Shown: positions 20,544 through 31,458, counted from the first letter of the stretch. The stretch is DNA of 64,000 bases from Prorocentrum cordatum (GCA_963575745.1 CAUYUJ010005003.1:101341-165340); one strand, 5' to 3'. Notes: a model not told the origin generated them from the sequence alone. Program-made: numbers and translations.

Positions 20544-20686
20544 TACGCGAGTCCTCCCTTGAGGCGAGCTTCAAGAACACTCCCGAGATCAAGGCGCTCG
20601 AGGAGAAGGTGAGCATGCTGAACCAGATATGCCAGACTAACACGTTCGCGCAGCTGTACGTTAACATTGACGCAAGCGTGGTCCAG
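20519..20686 (+). CDS. Exon V, start partly supplied by a MITE
   Basis: Using the AG at 20517-20518 (inside the MITE) the exon reads DSFFSDPTVRESSLEASFKN, TPEIKALEEKVSMLNQICQT and NTFAQLYVNIDASVVQ, 56 codons, ending before GTTCTT. The pre-insertion exon probably began at 20356. From RESS onward it is ordinary coding sequence with a short coiled-coil-like EIKALEEKVSMLNQ. Confidence 0.5.
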
Positions 20687-20718
20687 GTTCTTTTTGTGAT
20701 TTTGATGTTTGCATACAG

Positions 20719-20754
20719 TCGAGCTCCGCGCTGAAGGATTTGGCATTCGCTAAG
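20719..20754 (+). CDS. Exon W, 12-codon microexon
   Basis: SSSALKDLAFAK between GTTTGCATACAG and GTTGGT. The intron before it (20687-20718) would be only 32 nt, T-rich, GT-AG. Reading straight through instead of splicing meets a stop, so the splice is needed if V and W belong together. Confidence 0.45.
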
Positions 20755-20962
20755 GTTGGTGTGACTCGCAACTGCAATTGCAGGAGGTTTCGGGTGCGAT
20801 CCCACTCAAGTTCTCTCCACTGCCTCAGCCATGTCCCAATCCCCACAGAGCCTCCATCCTTCTACCCGCCCCGCTCACTGTACCCGCCCACTCCCCCTCT
20901 ACCGCGTGCCCCAGGCTAGAGGGAAGGATGAAACATATAGTTGATCGCAATGGCCCAACCCG

Positions 20963-20968
<6 letters not shown>

Positions 20969-20993
<25 letters not shown>

Positions 20994-21003
20994 ACATACA
21001 CAT

Positions 21004-21036
<33 letters not shown>
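20969..21036. repeat. TA/CA microsatellite
   Basis: TATATA, then CATACACACAC, then TATATA in intron W-Y. Confidence 0.9.
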
Positions 21037-21094
21037 GATGCGTGTGCTTCTCGCCTCGCCCGCATCCCCTGTTCTATTAAACACGGCTTCGCAG

Positions 21095-21211
21095 CAGTTG
21101 TACACGGGCGACTACGCGCTCGCCGTTTCGAGACTCCCCTCCCAGCTCGACACGGTCACGGAGGATATGGAGAAGCACGTGAGCGGCATCATTGCGCTCC
21201 GCAGCACGAAG
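21095..21211 (+). CDS. Exon Y
   Basis: QLYTGDYALAVSRLPSQLDT then VTEDMEKHVSGIIALRSTK, after GCTTCGCAG. Ends AAG before GAGAAA (GA donor). The frame stays protein-like a few codons further, to about 21232, so the right end is uncertain. Confidence 0.5.
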
Positions 21212-21477
21212 GAGAAATACTTCCATGGACAGTATTCGGGCCATGATCGAATTTCATTCCCCTCCTCCGTTCCCGTCAACCCTCAAACCTGGATCAGACC
21301 CCCCGTCCGTCGTCGGCACCTGGCCCCCTGTCGCCCTGGCCCCCTGTCGCCCCGTCGCCCTGGCCCCCCGTCGTCGCCCTGGCCCCCCGTCCGCCCGTCG
21401 CCCTGGCCCCCTGTCGCCGCCCTGTTGGCCCCTGGCGCCCGCAAATGCGCGTGTCAAGATTGTGTCAAGATTGTGTC

Positions 21478-21680
21478 AAGATTTGTTAAGATTTGTTAAG
21501 ATTTGAATCTTTACACGCAAAAAACCGGTTAAGATTCCCCCGCCTCATTCTTGACCCACAAAATACCGGTCAATATTGCAAAACCCAATCTTAACACGCA
21601 AAATACCGGTAAAGATTGGTGTTAAGATTTGTGAAGATTCGCTAAGATTTGTTAAGATTTGCTAAGATTCGTTAAGGTTC
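21478..21680. repeat. AT-rich island of AAGATTTGTT repeats
   Basis: Repeats of TTAAGATTTG and its complement with three ACCGGT sites (AAAAACCGGTTAAGATTC, AAAATACCGGTCAATATT, AAAATACCGGTAAAGATT). Much more AT-rich than its surroundings. No coding potential. Confidence 0.8.
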
Positions 21681-21764
21681 CCAGCGCGCCGCCGAGGCGC
21701 CTCGAGGGGGTCAGGTGCGCGCCCGACGCCCCCCCCACCCCGCCTGGCCGCCCTCCTCCTGACG

Positions 21765-21892
21765 CCCCCCCCCCCCCCCTCCCCCCCCCCCCCCCCACCC
21801 CCACACACACCACTACAACACACAACACCACCCACACACACACACGCACGCACGCACGCACGCACGCACACACACACGCACGCACGCACACC

Positions 21893-21982
<90 letters not shown>
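21765..21982. repeat. Poly-C and CA microsatellites
   Basis: C runs at 21768-21796, CACGCACG at 21840-21888 and a CA array at 21895-21982. Confidence 0.95.
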
Positions 21983-21984
<2 letters not shown>

Positions 21985-22484
21985 GCCCCCCCACCCCGCT
22001 CAGCCCCCCCAGCCCGCCCAGCCGCCCAGGGAACCATGCATGGTCCCCTCATCGTGCCATGGAGGTGCCATCTCCCCATCCTTACCCACAGGGTTGGGTC
22101 AGGCACGAGAGAAGCAGATCGCAGGTGACGCGCGCAGCTGCAAGGCTCCATCCTCGAGGCCAGGGTCCCCTCGTCATGCCACTGACAAGAGACGCCTCCC
22201 CATCCTTGAACCCCCCCCCCCCCCCTTCTTATCCGCAAGTTTCCTCTACGTGCCCCCTCCCGTGCCTCACCCTGCCCAAGCTCTTCCCCCTCCTCCGCTT
22301 CCCCTTCGTCCGCCTCCTGAGCTCCCCCTTCGTCCTCCTCCTCCTTATGCGTTATACGTTATTCCTCCTTCTCCTCCTCTTTATCCTTATCCTACTCCTG
22401 CCCTTGTCCTCCTACCCGTGCCTCCCATCCCCAATCCAACCCTTCTCATCCACGTCCCTCCCCCCGTGCATCCCCGTGCCCAGG

Positions 22485-22531
22485 TGACGGCCACCTACGC
22501 TGATAATTCGGCGAGCCCCAGGGTGGACGGG
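22485..22531 (+). CDS. Exon Z
   Basis: VTATYADNSASPRVDG between CCCCGTGCCCAG and GGTGAAG; ends are accurate to a base or two. Short and low in evidence on its own; kept because of its clean acceptor and phase. Confidence 0.35.
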
Positions 22532-22627
22532 GTGAAGCCGCCCTCATTTACGCGCGGCCGTGTCTCGCTGGACATAGCGCGAGGACCCGCGCACGGAGTT
22601 TGACGAGGGGGAGATGACAGAGCGGTA

Positions 22628-22929
22628 CAGTCAAGTCGCTGAAATAAAGACCGCGTTCGGGACGGGGCTCTGGTTTTGGGCGCCGTTCCTTAGACTTTGT
22701 CGTGGAACGTATTTGCGGTCGTTTGCCTACCGTGGCCAGAACAGTCCATCCGTGCCTTATTACAGCCAAGACGCTGAAATAAGGAACACTTTGGATTCGG
22801 AAAGGGCTCGATGTTCCTTACGTCCGCCCGCGGTTGTTCCTCTCGCCCTTCTCGTGCACCCAGGCTTTTTTGAAGCCGCAGGGGGGCTTCGTTCCTAAGG
22901 TAGCGCCCCTTATTTCAGTGGCCCGACTG
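22628..22929. mobile_element. MITE family 2, nested or tandem pair
   Basis: A partial element starts at 22628 (CAGTCAAGTCGCTGAAATAA). A second, complete one runs 22763-22929 (CAGCCAAGACGCTGAAATAA to TTATTTCAGTGGCCCGACTG). Both share internal GTTCCTTA and TTCGGA blocks. Confidence 0.7.
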
Positions 22930-23767
22930 TCTGCGTTCAAGGGGGTGGGGTGCGGGTGCGTCGCAGAACCATGCACCGACAGTGACCGCCGGATCGAGTG
23001 CAGTTCCCCAGCGGAGAGCACGCGCGCAGTTTCGATCACCTTTTAGCCAGGTAATTTTCGAGTTTCGTTCGCTACTCTCGCGGACGTCGTGATGATTGAA
23101 TCCAAGTGCCGAGCTCAGTGTGCTGCATGGGCAAGCCACGGCGCGAGCGCGGCACTGCAGTTCTGAGCGAGTGCGCGCAGGGCATGAGCCCCAACGGCGA
23201 GCGACACGCTTCCAGGATGTCGGCGAAATTAGTTTATTTCTACGTCATGCACCTTCAAGCGCCTTCCTGCTTCAAATTCGGACGGTTCTTTTCATTCTAT
23301 CATATTCAAGGGTGGGGCGGGTGCCCACTACATTTCCAACGCGTTCCTACTTCATGGTTCTACCTACGTCTCTCAGCCGACGGGCCCGCACCGATGGTGA
23401 GCATGCAATCCGATCGCGGATGGTGGAGAAACCTCAGCATCCCCGTGCCATGGCGCTGCATCTGATTGCCGTTGTCCCTCGTGACTCGTCGCGTGCCCGC
23501 TCTTCCCGCCCCTGCAGTGTGCTGCACTATGGGTCCAATGGCATTGGGGGTTGGCCTCAAACACAACCCTCATTCGGAAAGACGCCTTCACCCAAATGCC
23601 ATGTCCCGTGCCCCCCGCCAGGCGAGCGACGCAAACATTAGTTTGGCGAAGGACCCAACCATATGCAGCTGCGGGCGCCGCGGTTGTGAAGACAGTCGTC
23701 GGTGGAACCCCCATGCGGCGCCGCAAAACTTGTGAAGGGCGTGCCGATTTAGGGAGGTGGGCGGGTG

Positions 23768-24220
23768 CATGCGAACCCTCCCACTGGGACATTCGGCGTC
23801 CCCCCCCCCCCCCACATGGGGCCACAATCCGCGCGAGTGGTGTGCAGACACGGGCGCTCGCCCACGTGCGAACTGCACCGCGGAGAATCGGTGGAACTCG
23901 ATATGGGGGCCACGAAGCGCGCGAAGGGTGTGCCGAAACGGGCGCGACGCCCATGTGCGAACTGCACCGCGGAGACCTTCGGTGGAACCCCCTGGGGGCC
24001 ACGAAGCGTGTGAGGGGTGTGCCGAAACGGGCGCGATGCCCACATGCGAACTACACCATTGGGACCTTCGGTGGGGAGCCCCATAGGGCCGCGAATAATG
24101 TGAGTGGTGTACCGAAACGGGCGCGGCGCCCACATGCGAACTGCGCCGCTGTGGCTTTCGGCGTAGCTCCTTATGGGACCACGAAGCGCGTGAAGGGCGC
24201 GTCGAAGCATAGACGATGCA
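23768..24220. repeat. About 90-bp tandem repeat, locus 2
   Basis: Five units beginning near 23768, 23868, 23957, 24046 and 24136, each with TGCGAACTGCACC, CTTCGGTGGA, GGGGGCCACGAAGCG and GTGTGCCGAAACGGGCGCGA. Long ORFs over it in all frames are artefacts of the unit length. Confidence 0.9.
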
Positions 24221-24639
24221 ATTATAGGGAAGAGAGGGGGGGCATGAGGATGAAGGAGGGAACGCGGGGCGTTGTCTCTTCAAAACGGGGGCCGTACACG
24301 ACAGGATGGTTGGGAACATAGCACGATTCACCGACGTAAACTGCCCGCGTAAGGTCGCGCGCGTTAAGCGCCACCGCCTCTACACCATAGCGTTCCGCAG
24401 TGGCGGCCCACGCAAGCCGCGGCGCAAGGTCGGCCAACATAAAGTGTGTTTTATAGAAGCGCACATGTGCAGTGCAGTTGTTTGCTGATGATCGGGCGCC
24501 CGCCCATTTCATCACCGATGGCGGTTGGCTGGGGGCGAGCTTCGGGTTGGCAGCACCGCTGCCGAACGATGTCGGGCTCCTCATCTCGTCCCATGCCCTC
24601 CGCCTCCTCCTCCCGCGTCTTCTCCATCCTTCCCCGCCC

Positions 24640-24775
24640 CGCCTTCTCCTCCTCATCCTCCGCCGCCTCTTCCTCCTCATTCTCCTCCTCCTCGTCCTCC
24701 TCCTCCTCCTCCTCCTCCTACTCCTCCTCCTCCTCCTCCTCCTCCTCCTCCTCCTCCTCCTCCCCCCTCCTCCCC
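24640..24775. repeat. CCT array
   Basis: CTCCTC array about 600 bp upstream of the transposase-like start codon. Confidence 0.9.
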
Positions 24776-25378
24776 CCCCCGCTCCCACTCCCCCGCTGCC
24801 TCGCCCCCGCCCGCGCACCTTGCCCTCCGACCCAACCCAACCCGCGCGCAACTCGGCTTGCAACGCCCACGCGGCGGCGATTGCGATGCGTGCACGGGGT
24901 TGGCTGGTGCATCTCTTCGGCCGCGCTAACGCGAGCATGCCCGCGCGCGCAACGGCCAGCTGGTTGGGCCCGACCGACGCGGCCGCGGTGGCGCTGGCCG
25001 CTGGGCACTTCCCAACGCGGGCGTGGCAATGCGAGTCGGCGAGTCGGGCGGGCGCGGTACCATGGGAACGCACCAGGTGCATGCCGCGAGGGATGTGCCC
25101 ACTTGGCCGAGGCTAAGACATCAATGGCCTCATCGCGCCCCCGCGAGTCGGCAAGGCGGGGCCCTGGCGAGGCCCGATGCCAAGGGCGCCCTACGGTCAG
25201 GGCACTCTGTGAAAACCTTGCGCGGGACCCTCTGCGGGGGGGCGGGGCGCGGGCGGGTCCCAACCGCAAAACCAATATAGCAACGTGGGCGCCTGAACCG
25301 ATCCGTTCCAGCCGCCATCGGCTCGAGCTGTTGCTTGTTCGGGGCGCACTCGGCCGAGCTGCGCTCGCGGCGTCGACC

Positions 25379-27452
25379 ATGCCGCCGAAGAAGAAGCCCC
25401 GATGGGACATCAGCCCGTCACCTGAGCCTCACGCCGCCGATGGTGGTCCGCAGCTTTGTTGGGACAGCCCCGCTGGGGATGACGGGCGCGACGAGGCCAA
25501 TGCAGCGCGGTGCGCAGCAGGAGAACGCCTCTGTGAGATGTGGCTTCTCGGGTACTGCGAGGGCAGACTCACGGCCAAAGACGCGTGCTCGTCCGCGTGG
25601 CTCGCCCGCGAGTCGGGCGCCGCAGGACCGTTCCACCTCTACATGCTTCACCCCGACAGCGCGACGGGCAACTTCCAGAAGAAGTTAGACCGCGCCTTCA
25701 AGTTCGTCAAGATGGTGGACCCCGTGGAAGTCGAGGCGCCGATGCTCCGCAGGAGGTCTGAGCGGGTCTCGGGCAGCGTGCTGCTGACGCCGCCGCACGA
25801 AGCCATCTCCGCGGAGCACTTGGCTGACCCTGAATTGGCGGGCAAGCTGGATGGGGGGGTCGCTGGCAGCCCTGAGTGGGCCGACGCGCACGCGCAGCAC
25901 CCTGCAGCGCGCGCCGCGGCGGGTCGCCCAATGCACCCCGTGGCGTTGTACATCGACGGGGTCCGCTACACCCGATCGATCGGCCTGGGTCGCGCCGACT
26001 CGTTCATTGGTTTCTTCGTGTACAGCCTGATCAGCCAGAAGCGCCACTTAGTCGGGCTGTTGAAGAAGTCGAAGCAGTGCAAGTGCGGCTGCAAGGGCTG
26101 GTGCACGCTCTGGTGCATATTTCGGTTCTTGGCGTGGAGCTTCAGCGCCGCGATGGTCGGGCAGAGGCCAGCGCAGAAATGGGATGGCACCGCGTTCGGG
26201 GAGGACGACCACTACGGGGCCATGGCGCGGGCTAGCCCCGCCCTCCCCTGCCGAATCGCCCTTGTCCAAATCAAGGGCGATTGGATGGAGTTCTGCAGCG
26301 CGTTGGGCTTCCCGAACTGGCAGACGAAATACACGCCATGCATATTTTGCAGGGCGACTAAAGACGAGCTCTACCAGTTCTCCAGCTTGACCTCGAAGAC
26401 GCATGAGTGGGGCACGTACGCCGACGACGCCTATGACGCGCAGTGCACAGCCTGCGAGGTCACTGTCACCCTGGCTTCTGAAGATGATCGGGTCCACCTC
26501 CTGGGCAATTTGAAGTGGGACATGTCCAAGACAAAGGGTCTTGGCGGCAGAACGTGCGCGGGCAATGTCCCGCGTTTCGGCTTGGAAGCACATGACCGCC
26601 TGGAACCGTCTGATGAGCTCCCCGACATCGGTGCTTTGTCAACAACGCCCATACCGCCCGAGGGGCTGCGATTGACTTTCTGGAGGCGCCACTACGTTGG
26701 CAAAGCCGCCACCGACCCCGTGCTCCGCCGCAACCCGCTTTTGTGCCCGAGCGTCATCGGCAATGTGCGAGCCGTCCTGCGCGTTGACACGTCGCATACG
26801 TTATACCTCGGAGTTTGCCAAGTCTACATCCAGACTGTCCTCTGGAAGCTCGTGTCCAAGAACGTGTTTAACGTCCAATGCGGAGTCGCAAAGGACAGGG
26901 TCGGCCTCTGCTTCCGCCATCTATTCAACCATCTTCATAAGTTCTACGCCGATGAGGAGGTTGACCAGTCAGATCGGATTGCAGAATGCACGCCCGCCAT
27001 GTGGGGCGATGGTCCCACAGGGCAGTGCCACACCAAGGCGGTCGAGGTCGGCCCTTTGATCTCGTGGGCCGTGCGCCTGCTTGCCGACTACCAGCTCCCT
27101 GGTGACGTGGGAGTGCATTTACGGTTGGCTGGCCAGGCCCTGAATAAGCACATGACAATCATGAAAACTGAGCCGCAGAGAATGTCGGATGAGGCAACGC
27201 AGGGCCTTATCGATACTTTTCATCGCCATACATCACTGATGATGCGCGTGGGAGCCCGCTTCGTCCCCAAACACCACCTTTGGGCGCACCTTGTTCAATG
27301 CGCGGCGGCCAATGGGAACCCAAGGTTTTACAGCACGTTTTTGGATGAGACCCTTAATGGTGTGGTCGCCACCATGGCGAAGGCTGGGCACTCCAAAACT
27401 TGGGAGCGCCGCATTTTCACGCGCCTGCAGCTTGTACCATTATTCAATAAGG
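25379..27452 (+). CDS. DDE-transposase-like protein (KDZ/Plavaka-type suggested)
   Basis: ATG at 25379 (MPPKKKPRWDISPSPEPHAA) opens about 691 codons; the frame itself stops at 27487. Motif order fits an RNase H-like transposase of the Plavaka/KDZ group: ALYIDG (D193), KGDW (D301) followed by PCIFC (C321, C324), DTSHTLYLGV (D470, H473), PKHHLWAHL (H632, H633) and STFLDETLN (D656, E657). The family call is inference from these motifs. At 27453 a strong GTAAGT donor follows AATAAGG, so the last codons before the stop are probably intron and a further exon is missing. The gene lies inside the large plus-strand gene, on the same strand. The frame extends upstream without ATG, but that part is CCT repeat. 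No inverted repeats were identified around it. Confidence 0.6.
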
Positions 27453-27540
27453 GTAAGTATTTTGCATCTGTGCACGGCGGTGTTTGAGTTGGGGTTCCCC
27501 CACGGGCAGAATTGACAGTTGACAGCGCACGCGCGCATGC

Positions 27541-27605
27541 TATATATATATATATACATATGGAAAGGTACACCAAATCATATATATATACACATACTAT
27601 AAAGT
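27541..27605. repeat. TA microsatellite
   Basis: TATATA runs with CATA interruptions just downstream of the transposase-like gene. Confidence 0.9.
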
Positions 27606-27912
27606 GTGTATACATCAGCGCGCGTGCATCACGTTTATCTGATCGGCCCGCCAAAGGCGCCCGAGCAAGATCAGGCCGCAGCCCGCGGGGAGAGAGCCCA
27701 CATATATAAATAGTATAAGCACCCGAGCGAACGACCCTCTAAGCGGGAACAGCAATGCCCAGATATCGATAATGCTGCGCCTCGCGAAAGATAGAACAGC
27801 AGCAGAGTGGACTCCTGCGTCCCGCTGGTCTCTATGATGTCGAGATCTTTGGCAGGCACAACCCTGCTTGCAACCCTCCCTTCCCGCCCGTGCCCCGCGC
27901 CCTCCTGTGCAG

Positions 27913-28016
27913 ATCCGCTGGGCCCGAGCAAGCGGTTTTGGGGGGGTACTCTGCGCGCGATGACTGGGAAACGCAGGCGCGACCCCGCGCCGATCCCAGC
28001 AGACCTCAAGAGACAG
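27913..28016 (+). CDS. Exon AA1
   Basis: After CCTCCTGTGCAG: PLGPSKRFWGGTLRAMTGKR then RRDPAPIPADLKRQ before a GTGGGG donor. Basic. Taken as a continuation of the large gene beyond the nested transposase-like gene. Confidence 0.45.
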
Positions 28017-28063
28017 GTGGGGGTCATAACGTATACCGAACGGTGCTAGGACGAGGATATCCG

Positions 28064-28102
28064 TTCCAGAACGTTCTAGTCTCAGAGCGTTCTGGAACGC
28101 TC
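28064..28102. repeat. Short foldback palindrome
   Basis: CGTTCCAGAACGTTCT and AGCGTTCTGGAACG flank a loop of about 8 bases, in the intron between AA1 and AA2. Confidence 0.75.
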
Positions 28103-28232
28103 CGCAAAGGCGGCGCCCGAGACATCCTCCAGAGCCGTCGGGTCTCAGAGATTCCAGATTTATCCCGAGGGTCAACTCACAATACCCCTCCTTCAGCACT
28201 GTTGCGCCCCGCGCGCCCGACAAGGCTGGCCC

Positions 28233-28310
28233 AGAGGGCGTGTGTAAGTTTCTGCGCAACGAGTTCAAAAAGATGTTCCCGAACGAGACGTTCGACCGCC
28301 GTGCACCGCA
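28233..28310 (+). CDS. Exon AA2
   Basis: Reads GVCKFLRNEFKKMFPNETFD then RRAPQ after GGCTGGCCCAG. The end near CCGCAG/GACGCG is a guess (GA donor). Confidence 0.4.
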
Positions 28311-28344
28311 GGACGCGAGGGGAGGGCAGGATAGTCAAGGCTCG

Positions 28345-28480
28345 CTTCGACTCCTCCGATTCGATACGATCCGATTCCAATGGATTCCGATTCCGATTCG
28401 GTTCGATTTCGATGTATTCCGAATCCGATTCGATTCGACTCTTGATTCCGACTCGGACTGCGATTTCCGCTGAGTCGATT
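28345..28480. repeat. Degenerate GATTCC/GATTCG repeat
   Basis: Repeats of CGATTCCGATTCGATTCG type. It gives no convincing protein. Confidence 0.8.
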
Positions 28481-28636
28481 CATCCCGACTTGGCGGCCGA
28501 TGACCGCTGACCCGATGAATTTAGAATGGCTGCTAAGAATATGCTGAATATTTGATGGAACCGTGTTGCCCGACCGTGACTCCATTGCACTATGCCTCAA
28601 CCCTCCTCCTCCTCTTCCCCGCCGTCGGTGGCGCAG

Positions 28637-28753
28637 GAGTGGATGAACCGCGTGCTGAAAGGGGTCGGCGCGTTCAAGCACAACATCATTGAGGATTTGG
28701 AATTCCTGGGGGTCTTCAGCGGCCACGGCGGCGCGAGCGCGGCGGTGCGGAAG
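28637..28753 (+). CDS. Exon BB
   Basis: 39 codons, EWMNRVLKGVGAFKHNIIED then LEFLGVFSGHGGASAAVRK, after CCTCCTCCTCTTCCCC and GCGCAG. Ends AAG before GCTAGG (GC donor). Phase 0 on both sides. Globular-looking; no domain recognised. Confidence 0.55.
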
Positions 28754-28769
28754 GCTAGGGGCCGGTGGC

Positions 28770-29070
28770 GATGACGATGGCGATGACGATGGCGGAGCAA
28801 ACGATGACTGTGCCGATGGACGGAGCAGGAGAGGGGGGGAGGATGACGATGGTGATGACGACGACGATGACGGTGACGACGACGATCGAAAGGAGAAGGA
28901 TGTAATGAATGGAGGATGCCGTGGGTGATAGGAAGACTAGGAGGAGGAGAATGAGGAGGAGGAGGAGGAGGAGGAGGAGGAGGAGGAGGAGGAGGGGGAG
29001 GAGGAGGAGGAGGAGGAGGAGAATGAGGAGGAGGAGGAGGAGGAGGAGGAGGAGGAGCGAGGGCGAGGGG
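28770..29070. repeat. GAT and GGA microsatellites
   Basis: GATGACGATGGC repeats (28770-28890), then GGA repeats (28938-29065), in the intron after exon BB. Confidence 0.85.
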
Positions 29071-29189
29071 GGGGATAGCGTTGCCATGTGCGGGGGATTA
29101 GTCGAGGGAGGACGATGCGTACTGGAAGGTGGGAGCGAGGTGAGGAGAGCTCGCGACCCAGCCCCACGGAGGCGGGCTTCAAGGCGCAG

Positions 29190-29240
29190 GAGATCGACGT
29201 GCTGCGTCACCCCGACGAGGACGTGTGCACCCCACTGGGC
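29190..29240 (+). CDS. Exon CC (partial)
   Basis: EIDVLRHPDEDVCTPLG after TCAAGGCGCAG. The right border is not resolved. Confidence 0.35.
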
Positions 29241-29413
29241 CTTTGGAGCCTAGGATCCCGCTTCTTTTTTCGAGTGGATGGGTGGGGTGCCTCAATCTCG
29301 ATCGAGCCTGACAGTTCAGAAACCTCGTTCTCCATCCCCGTCCGCGGAGTTTAAGAGCTAACCTCGCAGCCCGTCCTCTGGAGCCCAGCCCTTCCAGCCA
29401 TCGCATGCCCATG

Positions 29414-29566
29414 TAATCAAGACGCTGATCTAAGGACCACTTTGAGTTCGGAAGAGGCTCGCTGTTTCTGTGGTTGTTCCTCTAGCCATCCTCGTGCATC
29501 GTGGCGCTGTTGGTGCCAAAAACAAGGTTTCGTTCCTATGTGGCGTTCCTTATTGCAGCAACTTTA
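29414..29566. mobile_element. MITE family 2, decayed copy
   Basis: CAAGACGCTGATCTAAGGAC and TTCGGAAGAGGCTCG at the left and GTTCCTTATTGCAGCAAC at the right match the 22763 element. The outermost bases are lost. Confidence 0.6.
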
Positions 29567-29826
29567 CCGTGTTAGAGTTCGCCGTGCAATGATGCTCCCA
29601 GGGCTGATGGTGTGCCGCGTCAAGACAGGTGGTGTTGTGTGGATCAACCCGCCTCATGACTCGTGGATCATGGGAGGTGACATGGGGTGTAATCGCTCAC
29701 GCTCTCCCGTTCCCTCTACCTGATCTCCCTCTCCCTCTCTCTTTCATTACATCTCTCTTTCTATCTTTCTCACCTCTCGCTCTCTCTATTCAACCTCGCA
29801 CGCTGCGCCGACCTACATTTGCAAGG

Positions 29827-29895
29827 GTGCAGCGAGAGCTACCGCTCCCCCAGGAGGATGTGGATGACGAGGGGGGCGAGGAAAGCTACGACAAG
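29827..29895 (+). CDS. Exon DD
   Basis: VQRELPLPQEDVDDEGGEES then YDK after ACATTTGCAAG. Acidic. Borders approximate. Confidence 0.4.
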
Positions 29896-30045
29896 GAATG
29901 CACAGTCAAAGGGGGCGGCGGAAAAGACAACGTGGAGATATAGCGACCCACGAACAACACACACACACACACCCATAAGGGGATCGGCGGGAGGAGGGCC
30001 GGCTGGGTGCGGGTTGTCGGGCCGCGGGGGAAGCTCCCGTTCGAG

Positions 30046-30189
30046 CGGGGGCCCGCGTCCGAGTTTGAGATGCAGGCTTTTTGGACTAGGATGCGTATCC
30101 TCCGCGCCTCCCTCGATGCTCTCGAGACGCCGACGGCGAGGTCAGGCGCCGCAGGCGCCATCGAGGCGCGGGCGGGAGGGCCCAGAAGA
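30046..30189 (+). CDS. Exon EE
   Basis: 48 codons, RGPASEFEMQAFWTRMRILR then ASLDALETPTARSGAAGAIE and ARAGGPRR, after CTCCCGTTCGAG and before a clean GTAAGC. Phase 0. The frame is also open upstream. Confidence 0.55.
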
Positions 30190-30234
30190 GTAAGCCAGTG
30201 GATGGCGTCGGTGATAGCTCCCCTCCTCCCCCCC

Positions 30235-30312
30235 CCCTCCTCCTCCTCCTCCTCCTCCTCCTCCTCCTCCTCCTCCTCCTCCTCCTCCTCCTCCTCCTCC
30301 TCCTCCTCCCCC
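30235..30312. repeat. CCT array
   Basis: TCC array directly before exon FF, another oversized pyrimidine tract at an intron 3' end. Confidence 0.95.
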
Positions 30313-30341
30313 TCGCCGAAGGTGACACCACTCGCTCGAAG

Positions 30342-30494
30342 GACATATTGGGTGACTTGACGAAGCAGGACGTGGTTGATGGCAACTATGTGGTAGAGCT
30401 GGTGGAGGCTCTGAGCGTGACGTGCAACGATTGGGGGATTCACTGCATCCTCGACACGTCCGTGCTGTCCCGCTTCGTCATGCACCCGAATCAG
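30342..30494 (+). CDS. Exon FF
   Basis: 51 codons, DILGDLTKQDVVDGNYVVEL then VEALSVTCNDWGIHCILDTS and VLSRFVMHPNQ, after CTCGCTCGAAG. Ends CAG before GATATG (GA donor). One of the clearest protein-like blocks in the region. Confidence 0.6.
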
Positions 30495-30642
30495 GATATG
30501 GGAATCAGAGCGAGCTGGGATGGGGAGGGGCCGGCAAGGGGTAGGGGTGGCAGGATGGGAGGAGGAGAGAAGACAGGGGGGGAGGGGAACATACACAAGT
30601 GAGCGAGAGAGAGGGAGAAAGGGAGAAAGAGAGAGAGGGATA

Positions 30643-30818
30643 CAGTCAACCCGCATAATAAGGATGGGCAACCTTCCCATGATACCCTTGCATCCTTGTT
30701 TGTCCCTTCGGCCCATCCTTGACCACTTTCTCTGGCCGTGCCCCTCTCGAAAAGCGTCGAACTGGCCCTCCAAGGCCCTTGCGTCCTTATCGCGCATCCT
30801 TACTAGACGGGTTGACTG
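30643..30818. mobile_element. MITE family 1, intact reference copy
   Basis: 176 bp flanked by TA on both sides. Terminal inverted repeats start CAGTCAACCCGCATAATAAG and end CATCCTTACTAGACGGGTTGACTG (only the outer 11 bp pair perfectly). TA target plus CAGT-type ends suggest a Tc1/mariner/pogo-related non-autonomous element. No coding capacity. Confidence 0.85.
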
Positions 30819-31458
30819 TAGCACGAGACAACGAGGAGTAGAGTCAGCGCCGAAACCTACCCCCAGAACACAATCGGGGGGGGCCCTCGCCCACCCGCCC
30901 TGCGGTTCCATGGATCGTGACAGGAGATGGGGAGAAGGAGGGGGAACAGGAGGAGGAGGATGCGATAGATGATGAAGGCGGTGAAGATCAACGATGTCAT
31001 AACCTCCCAGATCCGACAGCCCAGATCCGACAGCTCCACATATACAGTGGAGAACCGTGCCAAGAAACGCCCTGCATGCCTGCAGGGTGCCCTGGGTGTC
31101 TTGGGTTCCGACGGATTTGCGATGGAAAGAGTGGCGCGAATTGACGTCCTGGAGTCTCAGGGGTGGGTTTCTTGTGGAAGGTCTCTTGCGGTCGACCCCC
31201 TGTGCAGGTGGCGCGATTGACTTAACCTTCGCTTTGGAGGGGTAATCCAGATTTCGTAACAAAGGGAGGGGGGTCTCATTTCGGGGTGGGCTCTCATGAT
31301 ATCCTTGGAGGGCCTGGGGGTCTGGGGGACGATTTATCCGGAGGGTTCTCCCAACTGGGGGGAAGTCTTGACATGGCTTGTCTTTGGAGGTCCGGACCCT
31401 CCTACCTTGTAATTGCGAAATCTGAAATACTCTATGACGCTCTTCGCCGTTTGCCCCC

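Noticed and set aside
23551-24321. ORFs of about 250 codons on both strands
   Set aside because: All come from the about 90-bp tandem repeat; open frames on both strands argue against coding.
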